DNA of 60,900 nt from Halothiobacillus sp. (GCA_020061705.1 JAGUXT010000045.1:1-60900); one strand, 5' to 3'. Positions 26,042 to 35,173 are shown, numbered from the stretch's first letter. Numbers and translations are program-made. The notes: generated from the sequence alone by a model not told the origin.

Positions 26042-27534
26042 TGCCAAGCCTACCTTACAGCTTTGCCAAACGTCATGGCATGATCGCCCAACGTGACCAA
26101 GCGCCCAATACAGCGCCGGACGATCAAGCCTTGCTGCTCTTGCATCGTCCCGGCCTCAAGGCGGCGGCATTGACCGAAGCTCGACGTGTACTCGGATGCC
26201 GTTTCGAACGTCGTGAAATCAGCGCCGAAGCATTTGAGCAATTGCTTGCGCGCGCTTATCAACGCGGCTCGTCGGATGCCATGGACACCCTCGGTGATTT
26301 GGGTGACTTCGACTTGTCGCGGGCTGCCAGCGCCTTGGGTGAACCCTCTGATCTGCTGGAAGCGCAAGACGACGCGCCGATTGTGCGCCTGATTAACGCC
26401 CTGCTTACCGAAGCCATCCGCGAAGATGCCTCCGACATTCACGTCGAAACCTTTGAAAACCGCCTGGTGGTGCGCTTTCGTGTCGATGGTCAGTTGCGCG
26501 AAGTGCTGGAACCGCCGCGCGCCATTGCCAGCCTGATTACCTCGCGCCTCAAGGTCATGGCGCAACTCGACATTGCCGAAAAACGCCTGCCGCAAGACGG
26601 ACGCATTGCACTGCGCCTGGCCGGACGTCCGGTTGACGTACGTGTATCCACCCTGCCTTCCGCGCACGGCGAGCGCGTGGTGCTGCGTTTGCTCGACAAA
26701 CAGGCCGGACGGCTCGACCTTGAAAAGCTCGGTATGGAAGCGCAAACCCGCGCACGACTTGAGGCGCTGATTCACCGTCCGCACGGCATCCTGCTGGTCA
26801 CCGGTCCGACCGGATCGGGTAAAACCACCACGCTGTATTCCGCTCTTGCTCGCATCAACTCGCGTGACCGCAATATCCTCACCGTGGAAGACCCTATCGA
26901 ATACGACCTTGATGGCGTGGGTCAAACCCAGGTCAATACCAAGGTCGATATGAGTTTTGCCCGCGGCCTGCGTGCCATTTTGCGCCAGGACCCGGACGTG
27001 GTGATGGTGGGCGAAATTCGCGATCTGGAAACCGCCGAAATTGCCGTGCAAGCCTCGCTCACCGGGCACCTAGTGCTATCCACCCTGCACACCAACTCCG
27101 CCATTGGCGCGATTACGCGTCTGCGTGACATGGGCGTGGAGCCATTTTTGCTCTCGTCGAGCCTGATCGGCGTGGTCTCGCAGCGACTGGTGCGTCGCCT
27201 GCTGCCAGAGTGCCGCGAAGCCTTTACCCCGGATGCCGCTGAGTGCGCCATGCTGGGGCTGGATGCTCTTAATCCACCCACCTTGCACCGTGCCAGCAGC
27301 CAAGGCGACTGTGCGGCACGCGCGTACAGCGGGCGCACCGGCATTCATGAGCTGATTAACGTCGATGCCACCCTCGCTCGCATGATTCACGATGGTTCCA
27401 GTGAGGCGCAAATGGAAGCCTATGTGCGCCAATCCAGCCCCAGCCTGCGCGAAGACGGCCTGCGCAAAGTCATGCTCGGCGAAACCAGTCTGGACGAGGT
27501 TTTGCGCGTTACCGTCGAAGATACCGGAGGCTAA
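26038..27534 (+). CDS. gspE: Type II secretion ATPase GspE with degenerate zinc motif
   Basis: A 498-aa cytoplasmic ATPase powering pseudopilus assembly. Walker A is GPTGSGKTTTLYSAL, the Asp box EDPIEYDLDG, Walker B region VGEIRDLETAEIA, followed by the His box STLHTN. In most GspE two CxxC pairs bind zinc; here only the second Cys of each pair remains (Cys392, Cys425; Leu389 and Gln422 replace the others). The start ATG overlaps the gspD stop. Confidence 0.93.
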   Translation: MMPSLPYSFAKRHGMIAQRDQAPNTAPDDQALLLLHRPGLKAAALTEARRVLGCRFERREISAEAFEQLLARAYQRGSSDAMDTLGDLGDFDLSRAASALGEPSDLLEAQDDAPIVRLINALLTEAIREDASDIHVETFENRLVVRFRVDGQLREVLEPPRAIASLITSRLKVMAQLDIAEKRLPQDGRIALRLAGRPVDVRVSTLPSAHGERVVLRLLDKQAGRLDLEKLGMEAQTRARLEALIHRPHGILLVTGPTGSGKTTTLYSALARINSRDRNILTVEDPIEYDLDGVGQTQVNTKVDMSFARGLRAILRQDPDVVMVGEIRDLETAEIAVQASLTGHLVLSTLHTNSAIGAITRLRDMGVEPFLLSSSLIGVVSQRLVRRLLPECREAFTPDAAECAMLGLDALNPPTLHRASSQGDCAARAYSGRTGIHELINVDATLARMIHDGSSEAQMEAYVRQSSPSLREDGLRKVMLGETSLDEVLRVTVEDTGG

Positions 27535-27538
27535 GCCA

Positions 27539-27739
27539 ATGCAGATTATCCTGAACGGCGAACCGCACGATCTGCCAGAACAGGCTTATGTCACTGACTT
27601 GATTGAGCACCTTGGCCTAGTCGGCCATCGCCTTGCCATTGAGGTCAACGGCGACATCGTGCCGCGCAGCCAGCACGGGGAGCGGCAGCTTTACGCGGGT
27701 GACCGGGTGGAAGTTGTGCGGGCAATTGGGGGAGGCTAA
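27539..27739 (+). CDS. thiS: Sulfur carrier protein ThiS
   Basis: A 66-aa ubiquitin-like protein beginning MQIILNGEPHDLPEQ and ending in the diagnostic Gly-Gly (VRAIGGG), the sulfur-carrying terminus used in thiazole synthesis. Its ribosome binding site GGAGG is formed by the last codons of gspE, so the two are coupled. thiG, the usual next gene, is absent here; glmU comes in from the other strand. Confidence 0.9.
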   Translation: MQIILNGEPHDLPEQAYVTDLIEHLGLVGHRLAIEVNGDIVPRSQHGERQLYAGDRVEVVRAIGGG

Positions 27740-27829
27740 GGTTTGTTGCGCAGTCCCCGCCGATTGCGTGAACTTGGCAAAGGCATCAAACAAACCTTCG
27801 TGCAGTGAAACCCATTAAAAAAACCCAAA

Positions 27830-29191
27830 TTACCCGCCCTTGCGTGGTCGCTTCCAGCCACTGCGCTGAATTTGCGGTGAGCGCGACAAGGCCAGCGTGT
27901 TTGCGGCAACATCCTTGGTAATCGTGCTGCCTGCACCGATGGTCGCCCCTGCCCCCACAGTCACCGGTGCGACCAGCTGCGTATCCGAACCAACAAACAC
28001 ATCATCACCGATCACCGTTTTGTGCTTGTTGGCGCCGTCGTAATTGCAGGTAATCGTGCCCGCACCGATATTGCAGCCCGCGCCGATTTCGCTGTCGCCG
28101 ATGTAGCTCAAATGATTGACCTTACTGCCCGCACCAATTTGACTGGCTTTGACTTCGACATAATTGCCGATGTGCGTGTGCTCAGCCAACAGCGTACCCG
28201 GACGGATGCGCGCGAAGGGGCCGATCATGCAGCCCGCGCCAATGGTCGCCCCCTCCAGAATGCTGTGCGGGCGAATCTCCACTCCCTCACTTAACACCAC
28301 GTCTTTAAGCACACAGCCCGCGCCAATACGCACGTTCGGCGCAAGCACCACCTCGCCTTCCAGCAGCACATTCACGTCGATAAACACATCGCGCGCCGCA
28401 ATCACCCGCCCACGCACATCCAGCCGTGCCGGATCGGCCAGGCTCACGCCCTCGTCCATGAGCACGCGCGCCTGGTGCGCTTGATACACGCGCTCCAAAG
28501 CCGCTAATTGCGCGCGTGAATTCACTCCTGCGACCTCGTGTTCATCCACCGCAATCACCGCTTCAACGCGACCCGCCCCAGCCGCCATACCCACCACATC
28601 GGTCAAATAATACTCACCCTGCGCGTTGTTGCAGGACACACACGCCAACCACGCACGCAAAGCACCTGCCCGCGCCGCCATAAGACCGGTATTGCCCTCC
28701 CGGATGCGACGTTGCTCCGGTGTACAGTCTTTGTCTTCACGAATACCCACCACCTGCCCATCCGCCGTCCGCAGAATACGTCCATAGCCACGCGGCTCGG
28801 CCAGCTCCACTGAAAGCAGCGCCAAATCGGCCTGCTGCAAACGATCAAGAAGTTGCTGACAGGTCGCCGCACGAATCAGTGGCACATCGCCATACAGAAT
28901 CAACACCCGCGCATCATCCGGAATGCCCGGCATGGCTTGCTGCACGGCATGACCGGTGCCGAGCTGCCTATCCTGGCTCACCCAAGCGACCGGGTAGGCT
29001 GCGAGCTGCGTACGTACGGCATCCGCGCCGTGTCCAATCACCACATGCACTTGCTCTGGAGACAATGCAAAAGCCGCATCCAAAACATGTGCCAACATGG
29101 GTCGAGCGGCAATCGGGTGCAGAACCTTGGGCAGGCTGGAGCGCATACGCGTGCCTTGGCCTGCAGCCAGAATCACAATGTGTAAGGGCAT
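27830..29191 (-). CDS. glmU: Bifunctional GlmU (GlcNAc-1-P uridyltransferase / GlcN-1-P acetyltransferase)
   Basis: A 453-aa enzyme making UDP-GlcNAc for peptidoglycan and LPS. The pyrophosphorylase domain opens with ILAAGQGTRMRSSLPKVLHP, the C-terminal half is a left-handed beta-helix of hexapeptide repeats (IGAGC, IGAGT and similar), with GNYVEVKAS and the acetyl-CoA region NYDGANKHKT. The ATG at 29191 fits the family start; the frame extends 12 codons upstream. It is normally near atp genes, which are absent here. Confidence 0.96.
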   Translation of the reverse strand: MPLHIVILAAGQGTRMRSSLPKVLHPIAARPMLAHVLDAAFALSPEQVHVVIGHGADAVRTQLAAYPVAWVSQDRQLGTGHAVQQAMPGIPDDARVLILYGDVPLIRAATCQQLLDRLQQADLALLSVELAEPRGYGRILRTADGQVVGIREDKDCTPEQRRIREGNTGLMAARAGALRAWLACVSCNNAQGEYYLTDVVGMAAGAGRVEAVIAVDEHEVAGVNSRAQLAALERVYQAHQARVLMDEGVSLADPARLDVRGRVIAARDVFIDVNVLLEGEVVLAPNVRIGAGCVLKDVVLSEGVEIRPHSILEGATIGAGCMIGPFARIRPGTLLAEHTHIGNYVEVKASQIGAGSKVNHLSYIGDSEIGAGCNIGAGTITCNYDGANKHKTVIGDDVFVGSDTQLVAPVTVGAGATIGAGSTITKDVAANTLALSRSPQIQRSGWKRPRKGG

Positions 29192-29205
29192 AGGATGAAA
29201 AACCT

Positions 29206-29262
29206 GTAGCTGCGAATTCATTCGCATGATTAAAAGGAACGTGCGAATGAATTCGCACCTAC
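29206..29262. repeat. Palindromic repeat between glmU and parA
   Basis: Contains TGCGAATTCATTCGCA and GTGCGAATGAATTCGCAC about 14 bp apart, together forming inverted ends flanked by GTAG/CTAC. The same unit recurs in the modA-modE gap at 41697-41783. Confidence 0.7.
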
Positions 29263-29267
29263 GTTAA

Positions 29268-30035
29268 TTAATCCGCTAACGGCACATGAATGGCGCGCCA
29301 CAATCGGTAATACGCCTGTGCCGCCTCGGAGCGTGGTTGCCCATAGGTCACGGGAACGCGGCTCACCGTCTGGCGCTCGATCTCGCTGCTGGCGGGAATC
29401 CATTCGGGCAGCAACTCCGGCAGTTCGGCTCCGTGCTCCTCTACAAATTGACGATGCAGCCCGCGACGACGATCCACCATGCTCAAAAACGCGCTCATAC
29501 GCGGAGCCCTGGAGCGCGACGCCAAGGCATCCCGCACTTGCAAAGCAGCGCGCAACGACAAGGGCGCGGGAATCAGCGGCACAAGTACATCATGCGCGGC
29601 TTCAAAAATATTATCCGCCACCAAGCCCAAGCCCGGCGGGCAATCCAGCACCACCTCGTCGAACTGCCCCTCCAAGCGCTCCAACAGACGCGCCAAACGT
29701 TCGGTGGCGTGTTTCATCTCGGCCAGTTCCAGCGACAAGTCAGCGTGTTCCGGACCATTCGGCCAGAGCATGAGATTTTTGTAGCTGGTGTCCAAAAGCC
29801 TCGCATCCAGATCCTTGCCCTTGAGCATGCGTCGCATATCAGCCTTGTGCGCCTTGGGCAAACCACCATCAAGCATCCAGGTCGCCGCGCCCTGCGGATC
29901 AAGATCAAATAGCAGGGTGCGCCGCCCCTGCAAGGCTGAAAGCATGGCAAGATTGAGGGCACTGGTGGTTTTACCCACCCCGCCCTTGACGCTGTACACC
30001 GCCATGACGTGCATGGCAATTTTCTGGGAATTCAT
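29268..30035 (-). CDS. Orphan ParA-family ATPase
   Basis: A 255-aa ParA/MinD-type ATPase with deviant Walker A YSVKGGVGKTTSALNLA, switch I-like LFDLDPQGAATWML and Walker B-like DEVVLDCPPGLG. No ParB, parS or plasmid gene is near, so it probably belongs to a cellular positioning or regulatory system rather than partitioning. The start chosen has AGG seven bases upstream; an ATG six bases earlier is possible. It diverges from the rhombosortase by 12 bp. Confidence 0.85.
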   Translation of the reverse strand: MNSQKIAMHVMAVYSVKGGVGKTTSALNLAMLSALQGRRTLLFDLDPQGAATWMLDGGLPKAHKADMRRMLKGKDLDARLLDTSYKNLMLWPNGPEHADLSLELAEMKHATERLARLLERLEGQFDEVVLDCPPGLGLVADNIFEAAHDVLVPLIPAPLSLRAALQVRDALASRSRAPRMSAFLSMVDRRRGLHRQFVEEHGAELPELLPEWIPASSEIERQTVSRVPVTYGQPRSEAAQAYYRLWRAIHVPLAD

Positions 30036-30047
30036 TTTCATACCTGC

Positions 30048-30659
30048 ATGTTAGCAAAATCTGCTCAATTCAATGCCATAACTAACTTAATAACCCATTA
30101 TTGGGGCACATGGCTGCTGCTTGTCATTTGGATATCGACCCAATATGGCGGCGGCCCGTCGCTGTGGGATTATTCACGCGCGGCCATCACGGATGGGCAG
30201 CTGTGGCGCGTACTGAGCGGACATTTTGTCCACCTCAACACCACGCATCTGCTCATGAATTCGCTCGGCCTGCTCGGCATTGTAGGTGTGTGGGGGGCGG
30301 CACTAAACGGCGCTCGACCATTGTGGCTCAGCATGAGCATAGGCTTGGGCATCTCCGTCAGTCTGTGGCTTGGCGAGCCGCAATTACAGCATTACGCAGG
30401 GGCTTCCGGCGTACTGCATGGTTTGTTTGCTGCTGGAATTATTTTGGCGCGCGACGTGGATCTACGCTTCCGATTTTTTGCCGGTGCTGCGCTAATTACC
30501 AAATTGATTGCCGAGACCCAGTTCAATACCGGCAGTGCGGAACTGATCGGCGCGCCGGTGATTCATGCCGCACATCAATGGGGTGCCGTTTGGGGCACCC
30601 TCATCGCCAGCGTTTATCTTGCCTTCAACTGGGCCTTCAACTTGGCACGGCGACGTTGA
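30048..30659 (+). CDS. rrtA: Rhombosortase (rhomboid-type intramembrane protease)
   Basis: A 203-aa membrane protein with about six helices. The nucleophile motif GASGVLHG contains Ser120; the catalytic His is in the last helix (VIHAAHQWGAVWG). HLNTTHLLMNSLGLLG matches the conserved second-helix His/Asn region of rhomboids. The short length and GASGVLHG form are those of rhombosortases, which cut proteins ending in a GlyGly-CTERM tail. The neighbour on the opposite strand has just that tail, and the two genes overlap by 46 bp at their 3' ends. Confidence 0.88.
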   Translation: MLAKSAQFNAITNLITHYWGTWLLLVIWISTQYGGGPSLWDYSRAAITDGQLWRVLSGHFVHLNTTHLLMNSLGLLGIVGVWGAALNGARPLWLSMSIGLGISVSLWLGEPQLQHYAGASGVLHGLFAAGIILARDVDLRFRFFAGAALITKLIAETQFNTGSAELIGAPVIHAAHQWGAVWGTLIASVYLAFNWAFNLARRR

Positions 30660-32272
30660 CGCAAAGCCGCAACACCGAATAAGCCGAGTAATCCAAACCA
30701 TTCCATAGATCCGCCGCCGCCCGATGAAGGCGGGGGGACGGGTGTAGGCTCCGGCTGAGGAATCGGTTCGGGGCTCGGGACCGGCTCCGGAATAGGCTCG
30801 GGCGCTGGCGGCACGGGCGATCCCTGCATCTGACTGAGCACCGCCTGCGCATTCACAATGCCCGCACCACAGGTTGAGGTAGTGCAATTAAAGGCAATGT
30901 TCTTGGCATATTTGGGAAAAGCCGTGGCGGATTGCTGCAACAGGCTCAACGCCTCATCCCGACCCAAGTCGGCTTTGAGCGCCAACATCAGAGCCAATAC
31001 CCCGCTAACATGCGGCGTGGCCATGCTCGTGCCGTCGTAATTGCTGTATTGCAGCAGCGAGCTGCCATAACTACTGTCCAAATTGGCCGTCGTGCGTCCT
31101 GAATCGGCCGTAGACAAAATGCCCGTATCAATCGGCTGCTCACCGCCAGGCGCGGATAACTCAATCTCACTGCCATAATTGCTGTACGAGGCAATCTGCC
31201 CCTGCTGATCGGTTGCCGCAATGGTGAATACCCCGCTGCACGAGGCAGGGGTTTCGGGCGAAGTTTTCAGATTCTCGCCGCTATTTCCCGCTGCGACCAC
31301 CAGCATCCCGCCTTTGGCCAGCACGTCGTTTACCGCACTCTGCTCAGCCGCTTCGCACGCGCCCACGCCGCCAAAACTCATGTTCAGAATACGTGCCGGA
31401 TGTAGATTGTCGGGGACACCGGGAACCGGCATCCCCACCGACCAACGCATGGCATCCAGAATGTCAGAAAACGAGCCGCCACAGGTACCCAACACCCGCA
31501 CCGGCAACAAACTCACCTGCCAAGCCACTCCGCTCACACCCATGGCATTATTGGTAAGCGCGCCCACCGTCCCGGCCACATGCGTTCCGTGCCAACTGCT
31601 CGGGTAAAACGTGCCATCGCCGCACAGCTTGTTATCTTTCTCCACCCAATCCCCCGGATCGGTCGGATTCGCGTCCCGCCCATCGCCATCATTGGCAATC
31701 TCCGGCTCGGAAATAAAGTCATAGCCCGGCTTCACCCGCCCAACGCCATCCAGGATATTGCTATCAATATCCTGATGCGGCAGCAGCCCGGTATCCAACA
31801 CGGCCACCACGACCGATGAACTGCCCGTCGTGATGTCCCACGCCCCCGGCAGATTCAGTCCGTAATTGTTTTCACCGTAGGCCTTACCGGTAATGAGGGA
31901 CTGATAATTCCATTGCTCGCTGAAGCGCACATCATCCGGCACCATGCGCGGATACACGCGGCGATCAATTTGCGCGAACCGTACCAGACCACTGGCCTGC
32001 AAACGCGCCACCACGACTTTGGCTTCACTATGTGTCATAGCTTTGGGCAAGCGTAGCACCTGAGACTGCCCCGACATGGCGCGCGCATGTTGCAGATCAA
32101 GTTGAGCGGCCTGACTAAAACGCACCACCTCCCCGGCGTTCAGTACGCGTGCATGAGCCAAGTGAAATTCCGCTGGCTGCACAATCAACTGCGTCACCAT
32201 GCTTTCACTCGCCCAACAAGGCGACAGCAGCCCCAAACTCAGCCCAGCCCACAGCGCACAATTCAACTTCAT
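30614..32272 (-). CDS. Exported S8 subtilisin-like serine protease with GlyGly-CTERM tail
   Basis: A 552-aa protease. A signal peptide ends near residue 21, a short prodomain follows (about 22-118), then the catalytic triad Asp160 (VAVLDTG), His228 (HGTHVAGT) and Ser416 (GTSMATPH). After a Pro/Glu repeat linker (about 487-515), SSGGGGSMEWFGLLGLFGVA and an Arg/Lys-rich end form a GlyGly-CTERM sorting signal, the substrate type of rhombosortase. Such proteins are usually exported by type II secretion. The start overlaps the propeptide-like gene by 4 nt. Confidence 0.93.
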   Translation of the reverse strand: MKLNCALWAGLSLGLLSPCWASESMVTQLIVQPAEFHLAHARVLNAGEVVRFSQAAQLDLQHARAMSGQSQVLRLPKAMTHSEAKVVVARLQASGLVRFAQIDRRVYPRMVPDDVRFSEQWNYQSLITGKAYGENNYGLNLPGAWDITTGSSSVVVAVLDTGLLPHQDIDSNILDGVGRVKPGYDFISEPEIANDGDGRDANPTDPGDWVEKDNKLCGDGTFYPSSWHGTHVAGTVGALTNNAMGVSGVAWQVSLLPVRVLGTCGGSFSDILDAMRWSVGMPVPGVPDNLHPARILNMSFGGVGACEAAEQSAVNDVLAKGGMLVVAAGNSGENLKTSPETPASCSGVFTIAATDQQGQIASYSNYGSEIELSAPGGEQPIDTGILSTADSGRTTANLDSSYGSSLLQYSNYDGTSMATPHVSGVLALMLALKADLGRDEALSLLQQSATAFPKYAKNIAFNCTTSTCGAGIVNAQAVLSQMQGSPVPPAPEPIPEPVPSPEPIPQPEPTPVPPPSSGGGGSMEWFGLLGLFGVAALRQRRRAKLKAQLKAR

Positions 32273-32634
32273 TGCGCACCTCCGCTCATCGGACGTGCCA
32301 GTTTATCTTCCTGCACATACACCACATCGGGCTGTCCACGTAAACAGTTCAAAGCAGCCTCCGGCATGGGCGCGCGCATCTGCACGACGTGCGCTCCACC
32401 TGACATGGGGCGCAGGTAGCTCAGATGAACATCGCATGCCGTTGCCAAATCAGGCAAGCGAGCGCGCAAAGCCGATTCATCGGCAGCCTTATTCACCTTG
32501 ATGATGAGTGGCAGCGTGCGCATGGTCGCACTCGGGTCATCAGCACTCCCAACCGAGCCAGCACAACCATTGTTTAACGCCAGCGTAGGTATCAGCATAA
32601 GCATGACACTCCAAAGAGCCTTCCGTTGTTTCAT
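32269..32634 (-). CDS. Exported propeptide-like (inhibitor I9-type) small protein
   Basis: A 121-aa protein with a hydrophobic N-terminal signal ending ALNNGC, a possible but non-canonical lipobox. The body (LIIKVNKAADESALRARLPD, later QPDVVYVQEDKLARPMS) resembles the inhibitor I9 propeptide of subtilisins, which ends in a VxYVExD-type strand. It overlaps the protease start (ATGA), so the pair is co-translated. A role as separate folding chaperone or inhibitor of that protease is inferred. Confidence 0.65.
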   Translation of the reverse strand: MKQRKALWSVMLMLIPTLALNNGCAGSVGSADDPSATMRTLPLIIKVNKAADESALRARLPDLATACDVHLSYLRPMSGGAHVVQMRAPMPEAALNCLRGQPDVVYVQEDKLARPMSGGAQ

Positions 32635-32673
32635 CCATTCACCGCGTGAAAAACTTAAGTGCTCATGAGGTTA

Positions 32674-32762
32674 GCAGCCTGTCGGACTTTAGGGAAATCG
32701 GCTGCAAATCCGTCTGGACGAGGGCAGATTTTCGCTGCGATTCCTAAAGTCCGACAGGCTGC
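32674..32762. repeat. 89-bp palindromic element with 20-bp perfect ends
   Basis: Left end GCAGCCTGTCGGACTTTAGG, right end its exact reverse complement; the interior also pairs partially. Together with the ~100-bp element that follows, it accounts for most of the 286-bp gap before rsuA. End fragments lie at 42655 and 58291. Confidence 0.82.
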
Positions 32763-32809
32763 CAGATGGCAGGAAGTACTGGGTCAAGGCTGGATTGCAT
32801 TGATTCGTT

Positions 32810-32910
32810 GGGCTTACGCAAAACTGTTCCAGCAAGGCAAAGTGCCGAAGACAGTACACTTAGTACGGCGAGGCGCTTGAACGCCGCTGGGGCGGTTTTA
32901 CGTAAGTCTT
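32810..32910 (+). repeat. ~100-bp palindromic element, copy B
   Basis: Begins GGGCTTACGCAAAA and ends TTTTACGTAAGTCT, same orientation as copy A and closely matching in the middle (TTCCAGCAAGGCAAAG). The right end is about ten bases from the rsuA stop codon. Confidence 0.85.
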
Positions 32911-32920
32911 ACATTCAAGT

Positions 32921-33670
32921 TCAACGGCTTTGCACCTGCAGCAGCTCATGCTCACTCAAATATCGCCATTGCCCGGGCAGCAAATCCATAGGCAACTTCA
33001 AATAACCAATCTGAGAACGGTGCAGGGACTCCACCCGATTACTTACAGCCGCCAACATGCGTTTGACCTGATGGTACTTGCCCTCGGTCAAGGTCAGGCG
33101 CAGGTGATGCGTAGACACCCGTTGCGCTGCGGCGGCTTTGACTAGCACGGGGTCATCATCCAGCACCACCCCCGCCAGGAGCTGCTGCACCTGGTCCTCG
33201 CTCAGCGGATGCTTGGTCGTAACTTCATAGACTTTGGCGACGTGCTTTTTCGGCGAGCTCATGCGGTGAATAAACTGGCCATCGTCGCTCAACAGCAACA
33301 GCCCGGTCGTGTCCTGATCCAAACGTCCCACCGCCTGTACGCCCAACGCGCCGCCCTTGTGCGGGCGCAAACGCAACGGCGCGGGCAATAAACTGAAAAT
33401 GCTTGGGTGCGCCGAAGGCTTCTGCGAACACTCGGTACCGGCGGGCTTGTGCAGCATAATGTAAGCCTTCGTATAGCTCACCCATTCCTGCCCCTGCACG
33501 CGAAAGCGCAGGCCTTCTGCAGGATATTCATCCACCGCAGAATCATCCGCTCCGGCAACCTGCCAGTTGCCCGACGCATCCAACACGTCCACAACACCCG
33601 TTTCAATAAGACCAGCACACGATCGCCGCGTACCAAAACCCTGGGAATAAAGAATATCCTCTAAGCGCAT
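32921..33670 (-). CDS. rsuA: 16S rRNA pseudouridine(516) synthase RsuA
   Basis: A 249-aa RsuA-family pseudouridine synthase. N-terminal S4-like domain (MRLEDILYSQGFGTRR), catalytic motif VGRLDQDTTGLLLLSDDG with the active Asp, and C-terminal GKYHQVKRMLAAVSN. It modifies U516 of 16S rRNA. The ATG at 33670 matches the family start; a TTG five codons upstream is unlikely. Confidence 0.92.
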   Translation of the reverse strand: MRLEDILYSQGFGTRRSCAGLIETGVVDVLDASGNWQVAGADDSAVDEYPAEGLRFRVQGQEWVSYTKAYIMLHKPAGTECSQKPSAHPSIFSLLPAPLRLRPHKGGALGVQAVGRLDQDTTGLLLLSDDGQFIHRMSSPKKHVAKVYEVTTKHPLSEDQVQQLLAGVVLDDDPVLVKAAAAQRVSTHHLRLTLTEGKYHQVKRMLAAVSNRVESLHRSQIGYLKLPMDLLPGQWRYLSEHELLQVQSR

Positions 33671-33694
33671 AAATCTCGCCAACACCCCTTCAGG

Positions 33695-35173
33695 CTAATC
33701 ATCCATCCCCAACTCTTTCATCTTGCGCGCCAGCGTATTGCGCCCCCAGCCCAGCACCATGGCGGCATCCTGTTTCAAGCCGTGGGTATGCGCCAGTGCG
33801 GCTTCAATCATGACACGCTCAAACATGGGCACGGCCTCATCCAGCAGTGGTTGCTCGGCCTGCACCAAATGCGCATCCGCCCAGCGGCGTAAGGACTGCG
33901 GCCAATCCAGCCCGCCATGCTCAGACAACGTGCTCTTGAGCGCAACCGTCAGTGACGATTTCGTAGCCTCCCCCATGTTTGTCTGCGCATCCAAAAGCGG
34001 GCGCAACACTTCCGGCGGCAAATCCTGCGGTGCAACTTCGCGCCCACTGGCCATGACCGTCAACCAACGACAGGTGTTTTCCAACTGGCGTACATTACCT
34101 GGCCAATCGTAGTTTTCCAGTATCGCCAAGGCTTCTGCAGTCAGTGTCTTGGCCGGACTATCCAACTCCCGCGCCGCGCGCTTGAGGAATGTATTCAGCA
34201 ACAACGACACATCTTCACGCCGTTCGCGCAGCGGTGGAATTTCCAGCCGAATGACATTCAAACGGTGCATCAGATCTTCGCGGAACACACCATCGCGCAC
34301 GCGCTGAGCAAGGTCCTGATGCGTTGCGGCGATAATCCGCACATCGACCTTGACCGGGGTATGCCCGCCCACGCGGTAAAACTCACCTTCCTGCAATACG
34401 CGCAGCAAGCGGGTTTGCAGGTCAAACGGCATGTCGCCGATTTCATCCAAAAAAAGCGTACCGCCATCGGCCTGCTCAAAGCGGCCACGACGCTGCGCGG
34501 CCGCCCCGGTAAACGCACCGCGCTCGTGACCGAACAGCTCGGACTCCAGCAAATCCTTCGGAATCGCCGCCGTGTTCAGCGCAATGAACGCCCCCTTGGC
34601 GCGAGGGCTGTGTTGATGCAATGCCTGCGCCACCCGCTCCTTGCCTGTGCCGGATTCTCCGGTAATCAGCACGGTAATACTCGAACGCGCCAGGCGACCA
34701 ATGGCGCGAAATACCTCCTGCATGGCAGGCGACTGACCGATAATGCTCGATGTGTCATCCTGGGTTGCAGCCGATTTATCGACCACCTCGCGACCACTGT
34801 CGATGGCGCGCCGTACCAAAGTCACGGCTTCGTTGGTATCAAAGGGCTTGGCCAGATAGTCAAATGCCCCGCCTTCAAATGCATTCACCGCACTGTCAAG
34901 ATCGGAGTGCGCCGTCATGATTACCACTGGCAGGCGCGGATAATGCGTGCGCACCTCACGCAACAATTCCAACCCATCCACCCCTGGCATACGTATATCG
35001 CTCAACAACGCGGCGGGTTGCTGTTTACGCAAGCTGCTCAACACATCTTCTGCTGACTCAAACATGCGCGCACTTAACCCCGCCTTGCTCATGGCCTTTT
35101 CCAGCACCCAGCGTATCGAGGCATCATCATCCACAATCCAGACATCTTGCCCAAGATTGCTTATGGCGTTCAT
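33695..35173 (-). CDS. glnG: Nitrogen response regulator NtrC (NR-I)
   Basis: A 492-aa sigma-54 activator. Receiver domain with WIVDDDAS and the phospho-acceptor in [12 protein letters not shown]+ domain with Walker [10 protein letters not shown] and the sigma-54 contact loop GAFTGA, and a C-terminal Fis-type HTH ([20 protein letters not shown]). It is phosphorylated by the kinase gene immediately upstream (4-nt overlap) and should act on glnA 2 kb away. Confidence 0.96.
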   Translation of the reverse strand: MNAISNLGQDVWIVDDDASIRWVLEKAMSKAGLSARMFESAEDVLSSLRKQQPAALLSDIRMPGVDGLELLREVRTHYPRLPVVIMTAHSDLDSAVNAFEGGAFDYLAKPFDTNEAVTLVRRAIDSGREVVDKSAATQDDTSSIIGQSPAMQEVFRAIGRLARSSITVLITGESGTGKERVAQALHQHSPRAKGAFIALNTAAIPKDLLESELFGHERGAFTGAAAQRRGRFEQADGGTLFLDEIGDMPFDLQTRLLRVLQEGEFYRVGGHTPVKVDVRIIAATHQDLAQRVRDGVFREDLMHRLNVIRLEIPPLRERREDVSLLLNTFLKRAARELDSPAKTLTAEALAILENYDWPGNVRQLENTCRWLTVMASGREVAPQDLPPEVLRPLLDAQTNMGEATKSSLTVALKSTLSEHGGLDWPQSLRRWADAHLVQAEQPLLDEAVPMFERVMIEAALAHTHGLKQDAAMVLGWGRNTLARKMKELGMDD

